The notes: a model not told the origin generated them from the sequence alone. A stretch of 64,000 nt of DNA from Pocillopora verrucosa (GCF_036669915.1 NC_089320.1:7267440-7331439), one strand, 5' to 3'; positions 22,246-34,550 are shown, counted from the stretch's first letter. Numbers and translations: made by a program.

Positions 22246-24243
22246 ATGGTGGACATTTTACTGAATAAGACTCTTACAGACTCTGTTGGCGATGTCACGA
22301 CGCAGGATCTTCGATCAAGAGGTGGTGTATTCCTTCAAGCTGCCTCTATGGTGGCTATAATACTTGTTGCGTTGGGGGGCAATCTACTCATTCTGGCGGC
22401 CATTTACATCGACAAAACTCTGCAAACAATTACGAACGCGTTCATAATCAATCTAGCCTGCGCCGATTTATTACTAACTATGATCGGGATGCCTTTTACA
22501 CTCGCCTCATCCATCACGTATGATTGGATCTTCGGGGACAAGTGGTGTAAGGTCAACGGTATGGCCAACTCTTTGTTTTGTATCGCTTCGATTCTCACGC
22601 TCGCAGCGGTGTCAATTGACCGATACTGTGCAATTCTCTATCCTTTTAAGTACGGTACGTGGATAACGAACAAAGTTGCCGCTGGAATGATTACTTATAT
22701 ATGGTTCCATGCCTTACTTATGGCTTGCCTACCACTCACCGATTGGACGCAGTACACTTTTATACGATCCGAGTCTATCTGCACTGTTGAGTGGGGGTAC
22801 AGTATTTCTTACACAATATTTCTATTTTCCGTGTGCTTTTTCTTGCCACTTGCCATAATGATGGTGACATATTTAAAGATTTTTCGCACAGCCAAGATGC
22901 AATCGAGGAAAGTTGTCCCAATTACGGGTTCAATTGGAGTGAAGGAGGAACCCAGCTCAAGTGAATACTCTGGTTTCCGAGACGATAGTCAAACGCATTT
23001 GAACTCCACATCAAAAGATCCGCACTCTGTTTTATCAGTCAAAGATCTGGGCAAAAGTCAGAGTTCAATAAACAGCGACATATACGACGAAAAATTCTTA
23101 TCAGATCGTCAAACACCGATGATAATTTACGACGAACGAAAAGAGGTCACGACATCATCTTTTAAAATGACAAACACTAGCGATCAACCTTCTAAGGATT
23201 CTGGTTTTGAAGAGGGAGGTTCAATAAGTTATCTAAAACCAAGGAGAACTTCAAGCGAATATGGAAGCACAGACGGGGGAAGCATTTTGAATAGCAGTTG
23301 TGAAAGTGTACAAGATTCAGCTATCTTATCGAACGAACCAATCTGTGACAACATACGCGATCGACAGTGCGCATCAACTCTACTAGACAGTGCGTACGTG
23401 GACATACCGCCTCCTAAATCAAATACCAACACTATGAAAAGGAAGACTGGTGCCATTTATTTACCTCCTCTTCAAAATGTGAAAGGAAAAGAGGAAATGG
23501 AATCAATTATGCAACATTTTAATGAACTTCGTGCAGATTTAGGGAATTTAAACAATTACAAGTCAAATGTAAACGAATCAACAAAGGACAGTGACGCAAA
23601 TAATACGAACGAATACCCTTCATATGCTATGAAAACGGATGATAACTTAGAAATAAGAAGGTCTTGTCGGTCAAATAGCCTTTCAGTCGGGGCGATTGTA
23701 CAACCGCGACAAAATAGAGCCTATAGTGACTCAGATTTTGCTAGGCAATCGTCGCAAATTCCTGTAGTTGTTTCTCAATGTTCATCTCAAAGTTCGTTTG
23801 CTTTCTCGTCAAAAAGCGTTCGAGAGGGCAGCAAAGCCTCTCCCACAACGCGTAGAAAAAAGTTTTCAACTGTTTCTATCACCACTCTAAAGAACTTTGC
23901 GGGGCCAAACGCGTTTAGAGCATTTAGCAAATCAAAACTTGCGCTTGATAAACTTCGAAAAAAGAAGGATGTACAGGCCCGAGCGAAAATGCGACGTGAA
24001 ACCAAAGCTGCTAAGACTTTATTGATCGTAGTAGGCACATTCGTGTTGTGCTGGACACCTCACTTTATAGGAATATTTTGCCTCTTATTTGAAGGCTGTT
24101 CATGGCCGGATGAATTTTTTGCTATCACCACTTGGCTTGCAATGTTGAACTCTGCCTGCAATCCTGTTATTTATGGAGTAATGAGCCGGCAGTTTAGAAA
24201 GCGATTCAAGCAGATTTTACAGTGTAAAAGAGGTTTCTTTTGA
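22246..24243 (+). CDS. class A GPCR with very long third intracellular loop
   Basis: Intronless, 665 residues from the ATG at 22246 (a TTG 14 codons upstream is a less likely start). It is a seven-pass plasma-membrane receptor coupling to G proteins. Class A landmarks: TM1 GGNLL (about 44-48), TM2 NLACADLL, Cys at 101 opening TM3, DRY at 125-127, TM4 with Trp, ECL2 Cys at 179 (so the usual disulfide is present), TM6 CWTP (602-605) and TM7 NPVIY (639-643). The third intracellular loop spans about 217-586, some 370 residues, Ser/Thr-rich and predicted disordered, with a basic end before TM6. TM3-TM4 (YCAILYPFKY, YIWFHALLMACLP) recalls GPR161 and amine-type receptors; the orthology and ligand are undetermined. 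An NKT glycosylation site lies near the N-terminus. Confidence 0.9.
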   Translation: MVDILLNKTLTDSVGDVTTQDLRSRGGVFLQAASMVAIILVALGGNLLILAAIYIDKTLQTITNAFIINLACADLLLTMIGMPFTLASSITYDWIFGDKWCKVNGMANSLFCIASILTLAAVSIDRYCAILYPFKYGTWITNKVAAGMITYIWFHALLMACLPLTDWTQYTFIRSESICTVEWGYSISYTIFLFSVCFFLPLAIMMVTYLKIFRTAKMQSRKVVPITGSIGVKEEPSSSEYSGFRDDSQTHLNSTSKDPHSVLSVKDLGKSQSSINSDIYDEKFLSDRQTPMIIYDERKEVTTSSFKMTNTSDQPSKDSGFEEGGSISYLKPRRTSSEYGSTDGGSILNSSCESVQDSAILSNEPICDNIRDRQCASTLLDSAYVDIPPPKSNTNTMKRKTGAIYLPPLQNVKGKEEMESIMQHFNELRADLGNLNNYKSNVNESTKDSDANNTNEYPSYAMKTDDNLEIRRSCRSNSLSVGAIVQPRQNRAYSDSDFARQSSQIPVVVSQCSSQSSFAFSSKSVREGSKASPTTRRKKFSTVSITTLKNFAGPNAFRAFSKSKLALDKLRKKKDVQARAKMRRETKAAKTLLIVVGTFVLCWTPHFIGIFCLLFEGCSWPDEFFAITTWLAMLNSACNPVIYGVMSRQFRKRFKQILQCKRGFF

Positions 24244-24293
24244 ATGCTTATTACAGAGCACAGACGAGAAAGGATGACAATTGCATGTAAGGT

Positions 24294-24299
24294 AATAAA
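24294..24299 (+). terminator. poly(A) signal of GPCR gene
   Basis: AATAAA 51 bases beyond the receptor stop codon, on the coding strand. It would give a very short 3' UTR, so later signals may also be used. Confidence 0.4.
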
Positions 24300-24930
24300 A
24301 TGAAACATTATGCTGTCCCTCAGCGCACAGATAGGGCCGCATTTATAGAAGGTTGATAAATCAACAAAAAGGACCTTTTCATTGTCATTACGAAACCATT
24401 TTAAAGTAAAACACAATACCGACAATACCATATCATTAGCATTCATTCAATACTTCATTGTATTCCTTTCACTTTTGTCTTTTGTATTTTTAGCCAAATC
24501 TTTAGAAATTAGCTCATGCTTAGCGTACGTATTACGAGGTATGCATGCACACGGGAAGTTTGGAGAGCACGAGACTGAGAAGCGTAGAGTTGCCCGAGGC
24601 GAGGGCGAGACTTTTGACTCTTCCGATTCTTGAGTGCCCTAAAATTTCCCAGGTGCATTTACATCTACCTCTCTATAAGCATGCTATACATGAATTAATT
24701 ATCTCAGATCATAGCAGGAGAACTTGTGCACGAAAAAGGAATTTTATTGCAACTGCGTTGGGTCTACCCAGAAATCACTTATACTACCTGAAAACTATCA
24801 ATTGAAGACAAATGAATATGGAGGCCATCTTCGCAGTACTAAATACCACTCAAGCAGAAGTGAATATCGTTCATTATTGCGAAGATCGCTTTCATATTAA
24901 TTTCCTGGCCCGGAGTTCACATATATGATT
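24300..24930. other. intergenic, probably repeat-derived
   Basis: Overlapping short ORFs at 24382-24805 have a repeat-like look (a GC-rich core around 24570-24620) but no assigned family. No gene is called. Confidence 0.35.
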
Positions 24931-24935
24931 TTCAT

Positions 24936-25193
24936 ATACAGCTATTTCAATTTACGTTGTCGGATCAAAGCCTCAAGCCTACAAGACAAGACCGAAGGGG
25001 AATATGGGATCTTAATGAATAATTATCAGCAAAATTAACAATGCCTCGTCCATACAGCGAAGATCTCCGATGGCGAGCCATTTGCATGGATGAAAGAAAT
25101 GTTGGGGTTTCAAGTGGATGAGGTTGTCGGTAATCGGTCTTGTCCCGTACCCTTGAAGCTTTGATCCGACAACGTAAATTGAAATAGCTGTAT
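24936..25193. mobile_element. IS630/Tc1-like transposon relic with 60-bp TIRs
   Basis: Arms at 24936-24995 and 25134-25193 are imperfect inverted repeats of 60 bases (ATACAGCTATTTCAATTTAC at the outer end, about 90% by eye). Between them an ATG at 25041 opens MPRPYSEDLRWRAICMDE, which matches the start of IS630-type DDE transposases common in cnidarian and other animal genomes. The frame is lost after about 26 codons, so only the N-terminal part of the helix-turn-helix survives. It is an internally deleted, non-autonomous copy. Confidence 0.75.
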
Positions 25194-25199
25194 TCACAG

Positions 25200-28100
25200 T
25201 CAAAGAAGACAAGCTAACTATGGCAAAGAAATATTTCGAGACCAAGGGTGTACGCAAGAAACGTTAATTTTTTTTTTGCAGTGAAAAACGTATGAATTTC
25301 TTGCATGACGGGGTCTGGGTAGTATAGATTCCTCATGCTTGAATGCTTGTTTACCACAATCCACAGATAGAAAATTGCGCAGCGCAAAGTCTTTTATTCG
25401 ACGATACCTTTTGGACCTATCAACATCTGATAACAATATTTACCCTTCGAAAGAAAAGAGTCCGCTGGAACCTCGCAAAGCCTCACTTGAAGTCAGAAAG
25501 CTCGGTTTTCTTTTTCCATTTATAACTCGTATCGTGTTTGACAAAAAAGAATCGTTCGCTCCAAAGCTAATTTCGTCGCTTGAATGAGTTGCATTTTCAC
25601 TGTTTTTCGAATGGAGTATTATTAAGCATATTTACCGTTCATTTACAGCTCCAAAAGGTATATCTCAATCAGAATGGATAGGAAAATAATCTTGATAGTT
25701 TTGAAAAATTGCGGCTAAATTGGACGGGATTTTTGCAGCTGAAGTGAAACTACGCACTTCACGTTGTCACTCACGGCAGGGCTTTTATTTAACCAAAAGG
25801 TACCATGCTGCCTCGCATCTGTTCAGCAATAGATCACAGATGACGTCAAATTGTGGTAAAAACAACAAAGTGGCGCACAAGGAGTAGCTGAGTGTGTTTC
25901 TGATGTTCTTGTGTATCACTCTCTCACAACATTGAAGGGACCGGATAGTTCCTTCCTTTTATCAAATAAACTAAAGTTTCTAAAGAGCCCAAGAGGTCAT
26001 TTCGACTCCAGTTATTGATACATTAATCAGCCATTATATCAACGAATAGTGGAAGCTCTTACAAGTTACTGATACACCATCTCTCTGAGTGTTATGCATC
26101 ATTTGATTCTTACGTAGAGACGAACGTAAATATTGCATAACAGATCATTGTTCAAACACTATCATTTTTTTCCAAAAGCGTTTAAACTTCATTGAACGAT
26201 AACAATTCAGTCTTTTTTCGTAACGAAGGTGAAAATGATAACCGAGTGAGGTATTTGACAGCGAGTTGTACCTCATTTCCAGTCCTGCATAGTCAACCAC
26301 AGAAACAAAACATGGAAGTGACAAAACGTCGAGTCGAACGACGAAACGATGTAACACAGTGACGCAACAAAACGAAGGAACGACTTTACGTAACGAAGAG
26401 ATGAAGGAGCACGGCGGAACATCATGACATAACGAAACGACAGAACACAACGAAGAAAAGACGAGTCTATCAGTTTGTCCACAAGGTAACTTTATGGTTC
26501 ACGGCTCTTCCTGTGCGGCTACGACCCGCTCAGACTCAAGTTTTTTTTTCTTTCTAGTATCCATGAGATATATCATTCAGTCCTTTGTTTTAGTATGACG
26601 TGCATGTATTCAAACATTATACAAAACGGTGCCAGCGTGTATCCAAATTGGCGTGAAAAGAATTTTAGACGTTATGACGACAGAGGTTAAGAAGTGGACA
26701 CAGTATCGAATTTTCACGGAGGCCTTGATCAGTCATCGAAATGGGGGCTGGAAAGGAAAAAATTAATATGGGTTCCTATATATTTATATATTTTTTGAAT
26801 GTAGCAAGTGATTGTAAACCTCTAAAGGCCGATCATTGAGACGTATGAGACTAAAAGTAGTCCTAAAGCAATACAAAAAAGCTGTGAGCTAAAAAACAGC
26901 GAAAGGACTCAGGTGGGACGGGTGGGACATCAGCATCGGCTGGTATGTTGTAAAGAGAGTATGATCGCCATTAGGTATTACAAATGTCCCTCGACTCCTC
27001 AGTACCTGCTGTTGACCTTTCATTTAATATAGCAAAACTATAGTATTTATATCCACAAGTGATTAAAATGACAATGTTCAAAATAGACTTGATATCGTAT
27101 GAGAGATGGGACACTCCACAAGGTTTTCAACGACTTCTCTTTTTCTTCGAATTATACCATATGAGGTGTTTGATAAATCGGAGACGGGGCCTGGTGTGTC
27201 ACACGCTCCGGGCTTTAGCCCTAAGCGAGGCATTGTGCCGGGCTCTGGGAAAAGATACCTCCTTTTAACGGTGGTATGAATGAGTTCCACGGTGAGTTCT
27301 TGGGAAAGCCTGAAAAAATGCCAAAGGACAAGGTGGGGGGCTCCGTGCGCTGAATCAGGACCGGTTATTGAACTTAAAAACGCTAAACTCCACCCTCCGC
27401 CTCCTAGTATGTATGAAAAGAATCGTTAAGCAGGAGTAGGTGAAACATTAAGTTGTAGCTATGGTTGTTTTGGCCAAGTAAACAGACTGAATGTTGTTAC
27501 GTGGATTTCAGCTGGTGTCAATCCTGTTCTACCGCAGGTAAGTCACGTTCAACAGATTAGTTCACCAAACACTTGAATTTTTTTCTGTGGGATCCTTGGT
27601 GCACGTGCATGAAAGAACATCAGGATTTCTTTTGGTGCCCTGCGATACTTCTTTTTCGTTACCACACTTATCCAATGGATCTATAATGACGTCAATTGTA
27701 ACATTCTTTATCTCAATTTTTCTCAGCTTACTTTTTCTCAGCGTATATGAAATGTTTTGTATTGCATCTTAATCCATTTTAAATAATTAAAGCTTATGAT
27801 CTAACAAAACCAATAATGTTAGGCTTCGCTGTTCCATTTTATTGAACTTTCTACCTGTCATTATCAGCCACAAAGCAAAAATAATTGCTTTGGTTAAGGA
27901 AACAAAAGAAGGCTTTTCAAGATGAAAAGTTCCGCACGCCTTTGAAAGTAATAAACTTGACAATAGCTACCCAAGTTAAATTAGTATTCATCGTCGATTC
28001 ATAACAGTTTTGCAATTAAGATCGTCCCATCTCAGTCGTTCTGTTTTCTAAGAGACGTGCTGGTACAATTATTTTCATGTTATTTTTGGTCTAATTTTAA
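25200..28100. other. intergenic, nothing recognised
   Basis: No supported gene. A run of ACGAAACGAC-like degenerate motifs occupies about 26330-26470. A GC-rich patch at 27180-27300 is repeat-like. CRE-like TGACGTCA lies near 25840. Confidence 0.4.
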
Positions 28101-28316
28101 GCAAAAGATTACGTGTTTGAGGAGATTAGACAGGAATTAACGGCAACTAATCCTCAGGGGCTTTTATTTCATCAACGAACTGTAATTACCTGCCATTTTC
28201 CAAAAACTCCAACAACTCTAGTTAATAGAAAATACCGTCTTGATTTTGGTCCGAACATCAGAGGGGCATTGTTTCTCTTTGTGTCAGCAGAGTTCTCAGT
28301 CACAAGGAAATAACTT
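28101..28316 (+). CDS. unrecognised exon-like ORF
   Basis: An open frame of about 70 codons (DYVFEEIRQELTATNPQG, then HQRTVITCHFPKTP, ending SVTRK-stop) has protein-like composition unlike the surrounding AT-rich DNA. There is no good ATG at its start and no convincing donor at its end. It might be a terminal exon of an unseen gene or a fragment of an old element. No family is recognised. Confidence 0.3.
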
Positions 28317-28427
28317 ACTTGTCAAACCTTCAGTACTCAAGCGGCTTGTATAACAGACTTGTTCCATCTATTGTCGAATTTCTTAGTGTTGTTGTAAGTT
28401 GCCTCCACTTGACCATTAGTATCCAAG

Positions 28428-29024
28428 ATGTGGCGACAGGAAGACACAGAAGAAGGTAATCACCAACTTCTAACATTGGTTCATGGAGTGGACCGTAAAA
28501 GAAGACCTGTAATCAAAGCATATATTGGAAACTCTAAGCATCCTGTATATCAAGAGTATCAACACGCCATTGATAAACACTGTCAAAAGGCTGCGAGGCT
28601 CGCTGCTTCCTCCAGAGCCACTTTTTCGCCACATGGGGCTAACAACAGTCGTTTTTATTATTATTCAGAGAGTTGTAGTGAATCCTCACCGTGCACTCGC
28701 GTTCTTACTCGGAATACCTTGAATGTTACCGGCGCTAGATCAAGGCCCATGATACCTGACTTACGAGACATGCGTTTTATGAGTTCCAGACTGCGATGTT
28801 CGTTAATGTTACATTCGTGTTTAGGAGAAACGGGGAAAGAACGTGACTTTCCACCACGTATTCCCATTCGGGTCAAGAAACAGCCCCCTTCAGACTGTCC
28901 AAAGAAAGGGACACCTCCTTCGAAACAAAACTCTGCGGGGGAGACGATTAAAGATAAAAATGTAACACAACCTGCTTCCTCGGAGGCTAAAAAGAAAGGT
29001 TATTGCAAGGGTTGCAAAGCTTAG
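28428..29024 (+). CDS. orphan 198-residue protein
   Basis: A single ORF starting at an ATG in a good context (CCAAGATGTGG). Residues 1-60 are polar (EDTEEGNHQLLTLVHGVDRK), with a Ser-rich and Cys-containing middle (YYYSESCSESSPC) and a basic, Pro/Lys-rich C-terminal 60 residues ending KKGYCKGCKA. Eight cysteines are present. No membrane segment, signal peptide or domain is recognised. An intronless secreted or nuclear protein and a last exon are both possible. Length and composition argue for real coding sequence; function is unknown. Confidence 0.5.
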   Translation: MWRQEDTEEGNHQLLTLVHGVDRKRRPVIKAYIGNSKHPVYQEYQHAIDKHCQKAARLAASSRATFSPHGANNSRFYYYSESCSESSPCTRVLTRNTLNVTGARSRPMIPDLRDMRFMSSRLRCSLMLHSCLGETGKERDFPPRIPIRVKKQPPSDCPKKGTPPSKQNSAGETIKDKNVTQPASSEAKKKGYCKGCKA

Positions 29025-31577
29025 TGGATTTATTCCAAGACGAAAAAGAAAACAAATCAAGACAAAAAGAGGGATATAGTGAGAAAAAGAACAGTGATGG
29101 AATTTTAACCATGAGTGTTGGACGTTGCAATGCAGCGTCGATGTCTCAGATGAATTCATGCCCGCTAAGTGACACAAGCAAACCAATATCATGAACCTTC
29201 GTGTTCGCTACTATCCTCAACTGTTATCAGTTTGCTTTATTAGAAATGCGAGCCATTTAGTAGAGATATTTAGGCTTAAGTGGTCTTTTAATGACGAAAT
29301 ATCACCGAACTAAGACATATTTTCGTAGTACTCTACAAAACTATGGCAATCACTTCGGCAGTCGGCATCTGACACAAGTGAATGGCCTCATTTGATAGAA
29401 TATACTCTATGTCTTTTCTAAAATAAACAATAATCAACAAACATCCACAAAAGGTAGTTTTAAGTAGACGGTGCGATTCTTTTGTCTCTTGTAAAGAGGC
29501 CAAGATCAAGTTTAGGAAAGATAGAGAACCTGGAGTTGTTATGAAGATGATTAAATGAAAAACCTAACTTTCATTTGCTTTCCGTTGAACTCTATTAAAG
29601 AATGCATGTTTCAAAGTACTCTGCTAATGGACGACGTGGGAAAAGCAAACAGTCTATAAGTGTTAATGAAACTGCCTCGTTTAGAAGCTCTAATATCACT
29701 TGTCAACTCAAGTTATAAAGAAGAGCTAGAGGACATTTCTAAGTCATAAGACCTCTCATATCTCTTGACCAACAATTTTCCCGACAACGAGCGGAACACA
29801 TGAAGCTGTAAAATCAACTTTTACAACTCCAATGTGATGGCAAAGCATACTTTCATTTTCCGGTTGACTGTCATTCTGAGATCCAATCCTAATCTTATCA
29901 CTTATTCTTGCATGTTTGATCACAGAGGTCATGATAGCCGTTTAACATAACAATGACCACGGCTATTCCAGACGAAGGGCGGTTCATGATACTAAACAGA
30001 TAAATTGCACCTCAGCCTCAGATGGAGAAATTACAGATCAGACAGGTAATGTAAGGAAATTGCACTTCATTTTATCTTGCTTCAAACTGAGAGATTTTGT
30101 CTCAAAAACGTTATCCTTTGATACTACAGCTCGTTCCATTCTATACAGATTATGCTTGGAAAGAAATAATTTTCAAAGAAGCTTAGCGAGAAATTGGAAC
30201 ATCAAATAATTTGAAGACGAGCTCGAACTTCACGTCGGTTGATCTGGAAAATGAGAGAGGCTCGATAAGTATAGGGTACTTTACATTTTTGTCGTTTGTT
30301 CATCCATATTTTTAAGAATGTCAGGTGCACCGTTGTCCGACCAAGTTACGAAAAAGTACATAGCTTCAAATCGCATTTACTGACGCTCAGCAAAATATGT
30401 TTATAATCATTAATAATTAAAGGCTTTTAAACGCTTAACTTAGTCATCCGCACCTTAGAAAGTACATCAGAGAAACTGAGATTTCTTTTATTTAGCTTTA
30501 TATTTCTCTTTCGCTCTTGAACGAAACTTTTCGCAATATGGTTATTTTTCTGATTAAAAAATATTTTAATAAAAGAGTAAACTCACACTCAGAAGCGAGA
30601 ATATTCCTCAATCATATCAATGTACATGAGTTTAAAATTCTATGGGCCATATTCCTAGGCTACAAGCTATTACTAAGGCGTTTTCATAAACCTTTTATAT
30701 ACTTTGCCAATAGCAACATAAAAGTTGCCCTTAGTTAAAAATCAATATATGAAATATTCCTAAGTCACTATTAAATAATAAAAAAAATAGCATCATGAAA
30801 GGCAGACACCCTTATGGTTATTGTTCCAAGTGAAGCCATTACGTCTGAATGTTGAGTGACCCTCTCCATGTGTTGCATCGTGCGGAATTTCTCTGGCTTA
30901 GAATTCAAAGTGATGTTGCCAAGTAGTTATTTATCACTCTTATAATTAGAAATATTGAAGTTTCAGTTCATTTATCGGTATTGTTAAGTGTCAAGTCATC
31001 TATCGACACAGCAATACAATCAAGCTCTGATTGCCATGCAATGATAGAAAAGTGTCGAAGAGGGAATTAGGATTAACTGAGAGGTCATTCTCAACATATT
31101 GATTTTTCAAATATTTGGCATGCTACCTAACAACATTTTGCATGATCAACTGAATTTCGATGTGATGATAGTGGTCGTGTTTGTTGAGTCACGTTTTCAC
31201 TATGATGGTTTATCTTTTCGTGTTCAGCAAAAGAACCAGTCCTATATTGTCACAATGCCTCAGCGTTAAAGGTTTGGGTATGCATAGTTCATGAAAACCT
31301 AACGTTTGCGAAGGCGTTACCTTGCTGTAGCTGCAGGACTGCTTTCTCCTTTTTTCCTTTAAGCCTAAAAATAAATCTCTGGTCTTCACCTTAAACGTTA
31401 CTAGCCATATGAAAATTCATGCCTATACCCTCTTATAAAACACCACCACCAAACTCAGTCTTCTGGTTTTCCTTAATTAACCCGAGAAAGGATGTAGTGA
31501 AAATGCTTGCAAGACTTTTCCACTGTTGGTGCGTTGGATTCTTCTACTCATGGTAGGGAGGTGGTTCTGAATTGTTA
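29025..31577. other. intergenic, nothing recognised
   Basis: AT-rich and without a convincing ORF, repeat or RNA gene on either strand. It lies downstream of both the orphan ORF and the minus-strand GPCR. Confidence 0.4.
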
Positions 31578-32561
31578 TCATCTCGAACTAGAGGACTGGG
31601 TCTTGCTTACGTTCAAATCATACACTTGGGTCCGGGAACATTGTCTAGTGAAAGCACCCAGAACTTTTCGTCCAGTTGCAGAGAACGCTTCACGGAAGTT
31701 CTGCATTCTTGAACCATATATAGAGAAGTTAATGGCAGAGTTTGAAAGAGCCAAGGTCCTGATCCACATATAGGCAACTCCGTGCTTCTTGATCAATAGG
31801 CGTCCTGTTGCATAAAGCACTACGACGAACGGAAGCCAACATGCTGTGAAAACAAGAATTACGATCCCAAGGGTGGAGGCCACTCGGATTTCAACGTGAG
31901 TCTGATGACTAGCATTACTATTTCGGCGCATTTCAAGTTGCTTTTCTTGTCTTTTATGTCTGACGAGGGAAATCACGATAAGTGAGTAAGACAAGAAAAT
32001 AATTCCGTAACTGATTGCAAACATCAACAAAGCAAAAATATCTTTTGGAAAGGTTGGTGGAACAACGGCGCTTAAGATGGGAACTGAGATTGGATATGCC
32101 CAACACGTTATCAACATTGCTTTTAATCCGCAGGTATCTGACATGGCTCTGTGGTGCAGGGGAAACACAACTGCGATGAAACGATCGATGCTGATTGCCG
32201 CCATATGTAGTACAGAAGCAGAGCACGAAAGCATAGATAAAATCACGTATGGGAGTTCCAAGTCTGGTGCACAGTCGTTGAAGAACGTCCTTTTAGTGAA
32301 GATTGCCACAACAAGGGGCTCGCACGCCATGGTGACAATCAAATCAGCGATGGCCAAACTGAACAGAAGGTAGTTGGATGGTCGGCGTAAGCGAGGATAT
32401 ATGACAACTGCCAAGCAAACCAGTAGGTTACCAAGTGTTCCAAACACCCCCACGAAAGCATTTGTGGAAATAAGAGCGATGCCATGAGCTACAGGGAGAG
32501 AACAATCTTCTACTGAGATGTTGGCGGATAAGGTGGTGCTGTCGTTCAAAGAATCATTCAT
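31578..32561 (-). CDS. class A GPCR without ECL2 cysteine
   Basis: Intronless, 327 residues from the ATG at 32561 (a TTG lies 13 codons upstream). N-glycosylation sites NDS and NIS are in the short N-terminus. TM1 has LGNLLV, TM2 SLAIADLI, TM3 ends SIDRF (126-128, a DRY variant), TM6 has CWLP (241-244), and TM7 carries NSAINFSIY in place of the usual NPxxY. The loop between TM4 and TM5 is short and contains no cysteine. Instead, Cys 20 in the N-terminus and Cys 97 before TM3 are both shared with the paralogue at 40087 and might pair. Short ECL2 loops without this disulfide are known in the melanocortin/S1P/cannabinoid group, but no orthology is claimed and the ligand is unknown. ORFs on the opposite strand here are shadows. 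Confidence 0.9.
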   Translation of the reverse strand: MNDSLNDSTTLSANISVEDCSLPVAHGIALISTNAFVGVFGTLGNLLVCLAVVIYPRLRRPSNYLLFSLAIADLIVTMACEPLVVAIFTKRTFFNDCAPDLELPYVILSMLSCSASVLHMAAISIDRFIAVVFPLHHRAMSDTCGLKAMLITCWAYPISVPILSAVVPPTFPKDIFALLMFAISYGIIFLSYSLIVISLVRHKRQEKQLEMRRNSNASHQTHVEIRVASTLGIVILVFTACWLPFVVVLYATGRLLIKKHGVAYMWIRTLALSNSAINFSIYGSRMQNFREAFSATGRKVLGAFTRQCSRTQVYDLNVSKTQSSSSR

Positions 32562-34550
32562 TGTTGAGACCAACGACTCAAAGCTCACAAAAGATGACAA
32601 ATGGTGTTGGCACTTGCCTAAAGTAAACTGATATAAATGACAGGTAGAGCAGCGGACAGTAAGCTTTATCAGCGCGATGAAATGGCGATTAATCCTACTT
32701 TATTCTAATACTGTTATAAAAGTAAGTAATTCCATAATCAGTAACCAATATTATTCGGCTTTAATCATTTATATGCTTTTTAGAAAATATTGCAGGAAGT
32801 ACAAAACATGACAGCTTGCCATTTCGACTCTTAAAAGTTTGGATGGAAGCCAGTTTCAGTTGAAAAGGAGCAACTTTGTGAGCTGTGATTTTTATTACAT
32901 AACTCGTTCCTCCCGAGAACTCCATATTTTCGTTCAATGCAATCGTATACTGACGTATTCTTATACTCGGCACAGAAAGCAATTTGTGATAACATCAATT
33001 TCCTCGAGACACCGGAAAATGATATTTATCTTTCAACATATTCAAGTTTGTGCATGAAAATTAGTGCTTTTTGAAGTAATATAGTATTGTTGCATTTGAA
33101 GTAAATTGACCTCTGCTTTAACTACGAGTCAGCACAAACCAAGCTTTGAGTTGAGTGCCCGTCTGCTTTAGAGATAAAGTGGTGAGAGACCATCACGTGT
33201 GGGAGGGGGGGTTGAAATGTCAATACTCAATTGACTTGAAGTTAGTCAAATCCAAATATGGTACGAGTGAAGCTTAAGACTGACTCAAGACACGCAAGAA
33301 TATATTTAACCTAAACTAACTTAATAATAAAAAACATTATGATATAAACACAAACACAAATTAAGGTTAAAGTTACTGAGCATGCCGTGCAAATTTCAAA
33401 ACTGCTGACCTCGTGATGATGTACTAATTTATCTAAATCATAAAGTATGTGCATGAATCTCATAAGGCTGAAACTATCTATCAATGACTTCCCAGTTGCT
33501 CGTCAAAAACAGATATTAGATCGTCGGATGCAAGCGACGCAAATTGTGGTTAAACATGAAAAAATTTAAAGTGCCGGAGTGGGGATTTTAAGTATTGATA
33601 GAACTATCGAGAAAATGAAGCGTACAAAATTAGTTACCTGGTCGAATAATATACAAAAGATGCACGAAGGGGCAGAAAAAAGACGGAGGGAACAATTGGA
33701 AATAACGAGTGGAGAAAAGCTACGAAAAGACGGGAAATTAATGTGAAATGTGAGATATTTATCGAATGAACTAGGAAACAACAAATGAAATAAGTATCGC
33801 GTAAATGAACGCGCTTCGAATGAAACAATCACTGATACCGGACTGCACTGGCAAACTTAAATAATAAATTACATTAACAGAAAAAAAAATTAATAAGGTG
33901 AACGTACGAGAGAACGATTGAATGAATGAATGAAGGGACGAGGGGCAAATATGAATAGGTATCAAAGAGTGATTTTTCATATGCTGTATATAAATAAATC
34001 AACTGAATTTTTTTTTAGATGAATTTAGATTTTTGACACCCTAATAGCACCCCGCTCATTTACTTTTATTTTTTCTGATAAATATGCTTTGAAACCCCCA
34101 CAAAATAAAGAATCAAAGATTATTCCAAAGAAACTTGAACCAGCATTTAAAATCGACAACTCATGCTTTAGGAGGCCAATTTCACAGCCATCTCGCACTT
34201 ATGCCTCTCTCTTGCAAAGCTAATTTGAAACAATATTTTATATTCAATTCCTTGTATAATTTTAGCCATGCCTTTCGTCACTGAACTGACGCGAACGAGA
34301 ATCAAAGCTTGATAAAAATCCTTTCTACTGTGTAATATTTTTAAATATTTCAATGTTTATTCGAGATTCATGTGGATCGAGAAGGATGTGACAGTCTTCG
34401 GTCCATTGACGTGATAACATCTTCCGGACAATCTACTGGGAAATTAGGTAATTAACTTCCGTTCGAAGAACGGGAATACAACTTTGCGAAACTTTTTGTA
34501 GAAAACTTTCTTTCTTACAATCTTTTTTAGTAGTTGACCCTGTTAAGAGA
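32562..34550. other. intergenic, low-complexity in parts
   Basis: No gene is supported. 33560-33790 is A/G-rich, and a short GAAT tetranucleotide run lies at 33915-33935. Short minus-strand ORFs rich in Phe and Ser are the antisense of this purine-rich DNA. Confidence 0.4.

Noticed and set aside
31507-32373. Plus-strand ORFs opposite the GPCR
   Set aside because: Antisense to a clear seven-pass receptor; no independent support.
33566-33980. Phe/Ser-rich minus-strand ORFs
   Set aside because: Antisense of purine-rich low-complexity DNA.
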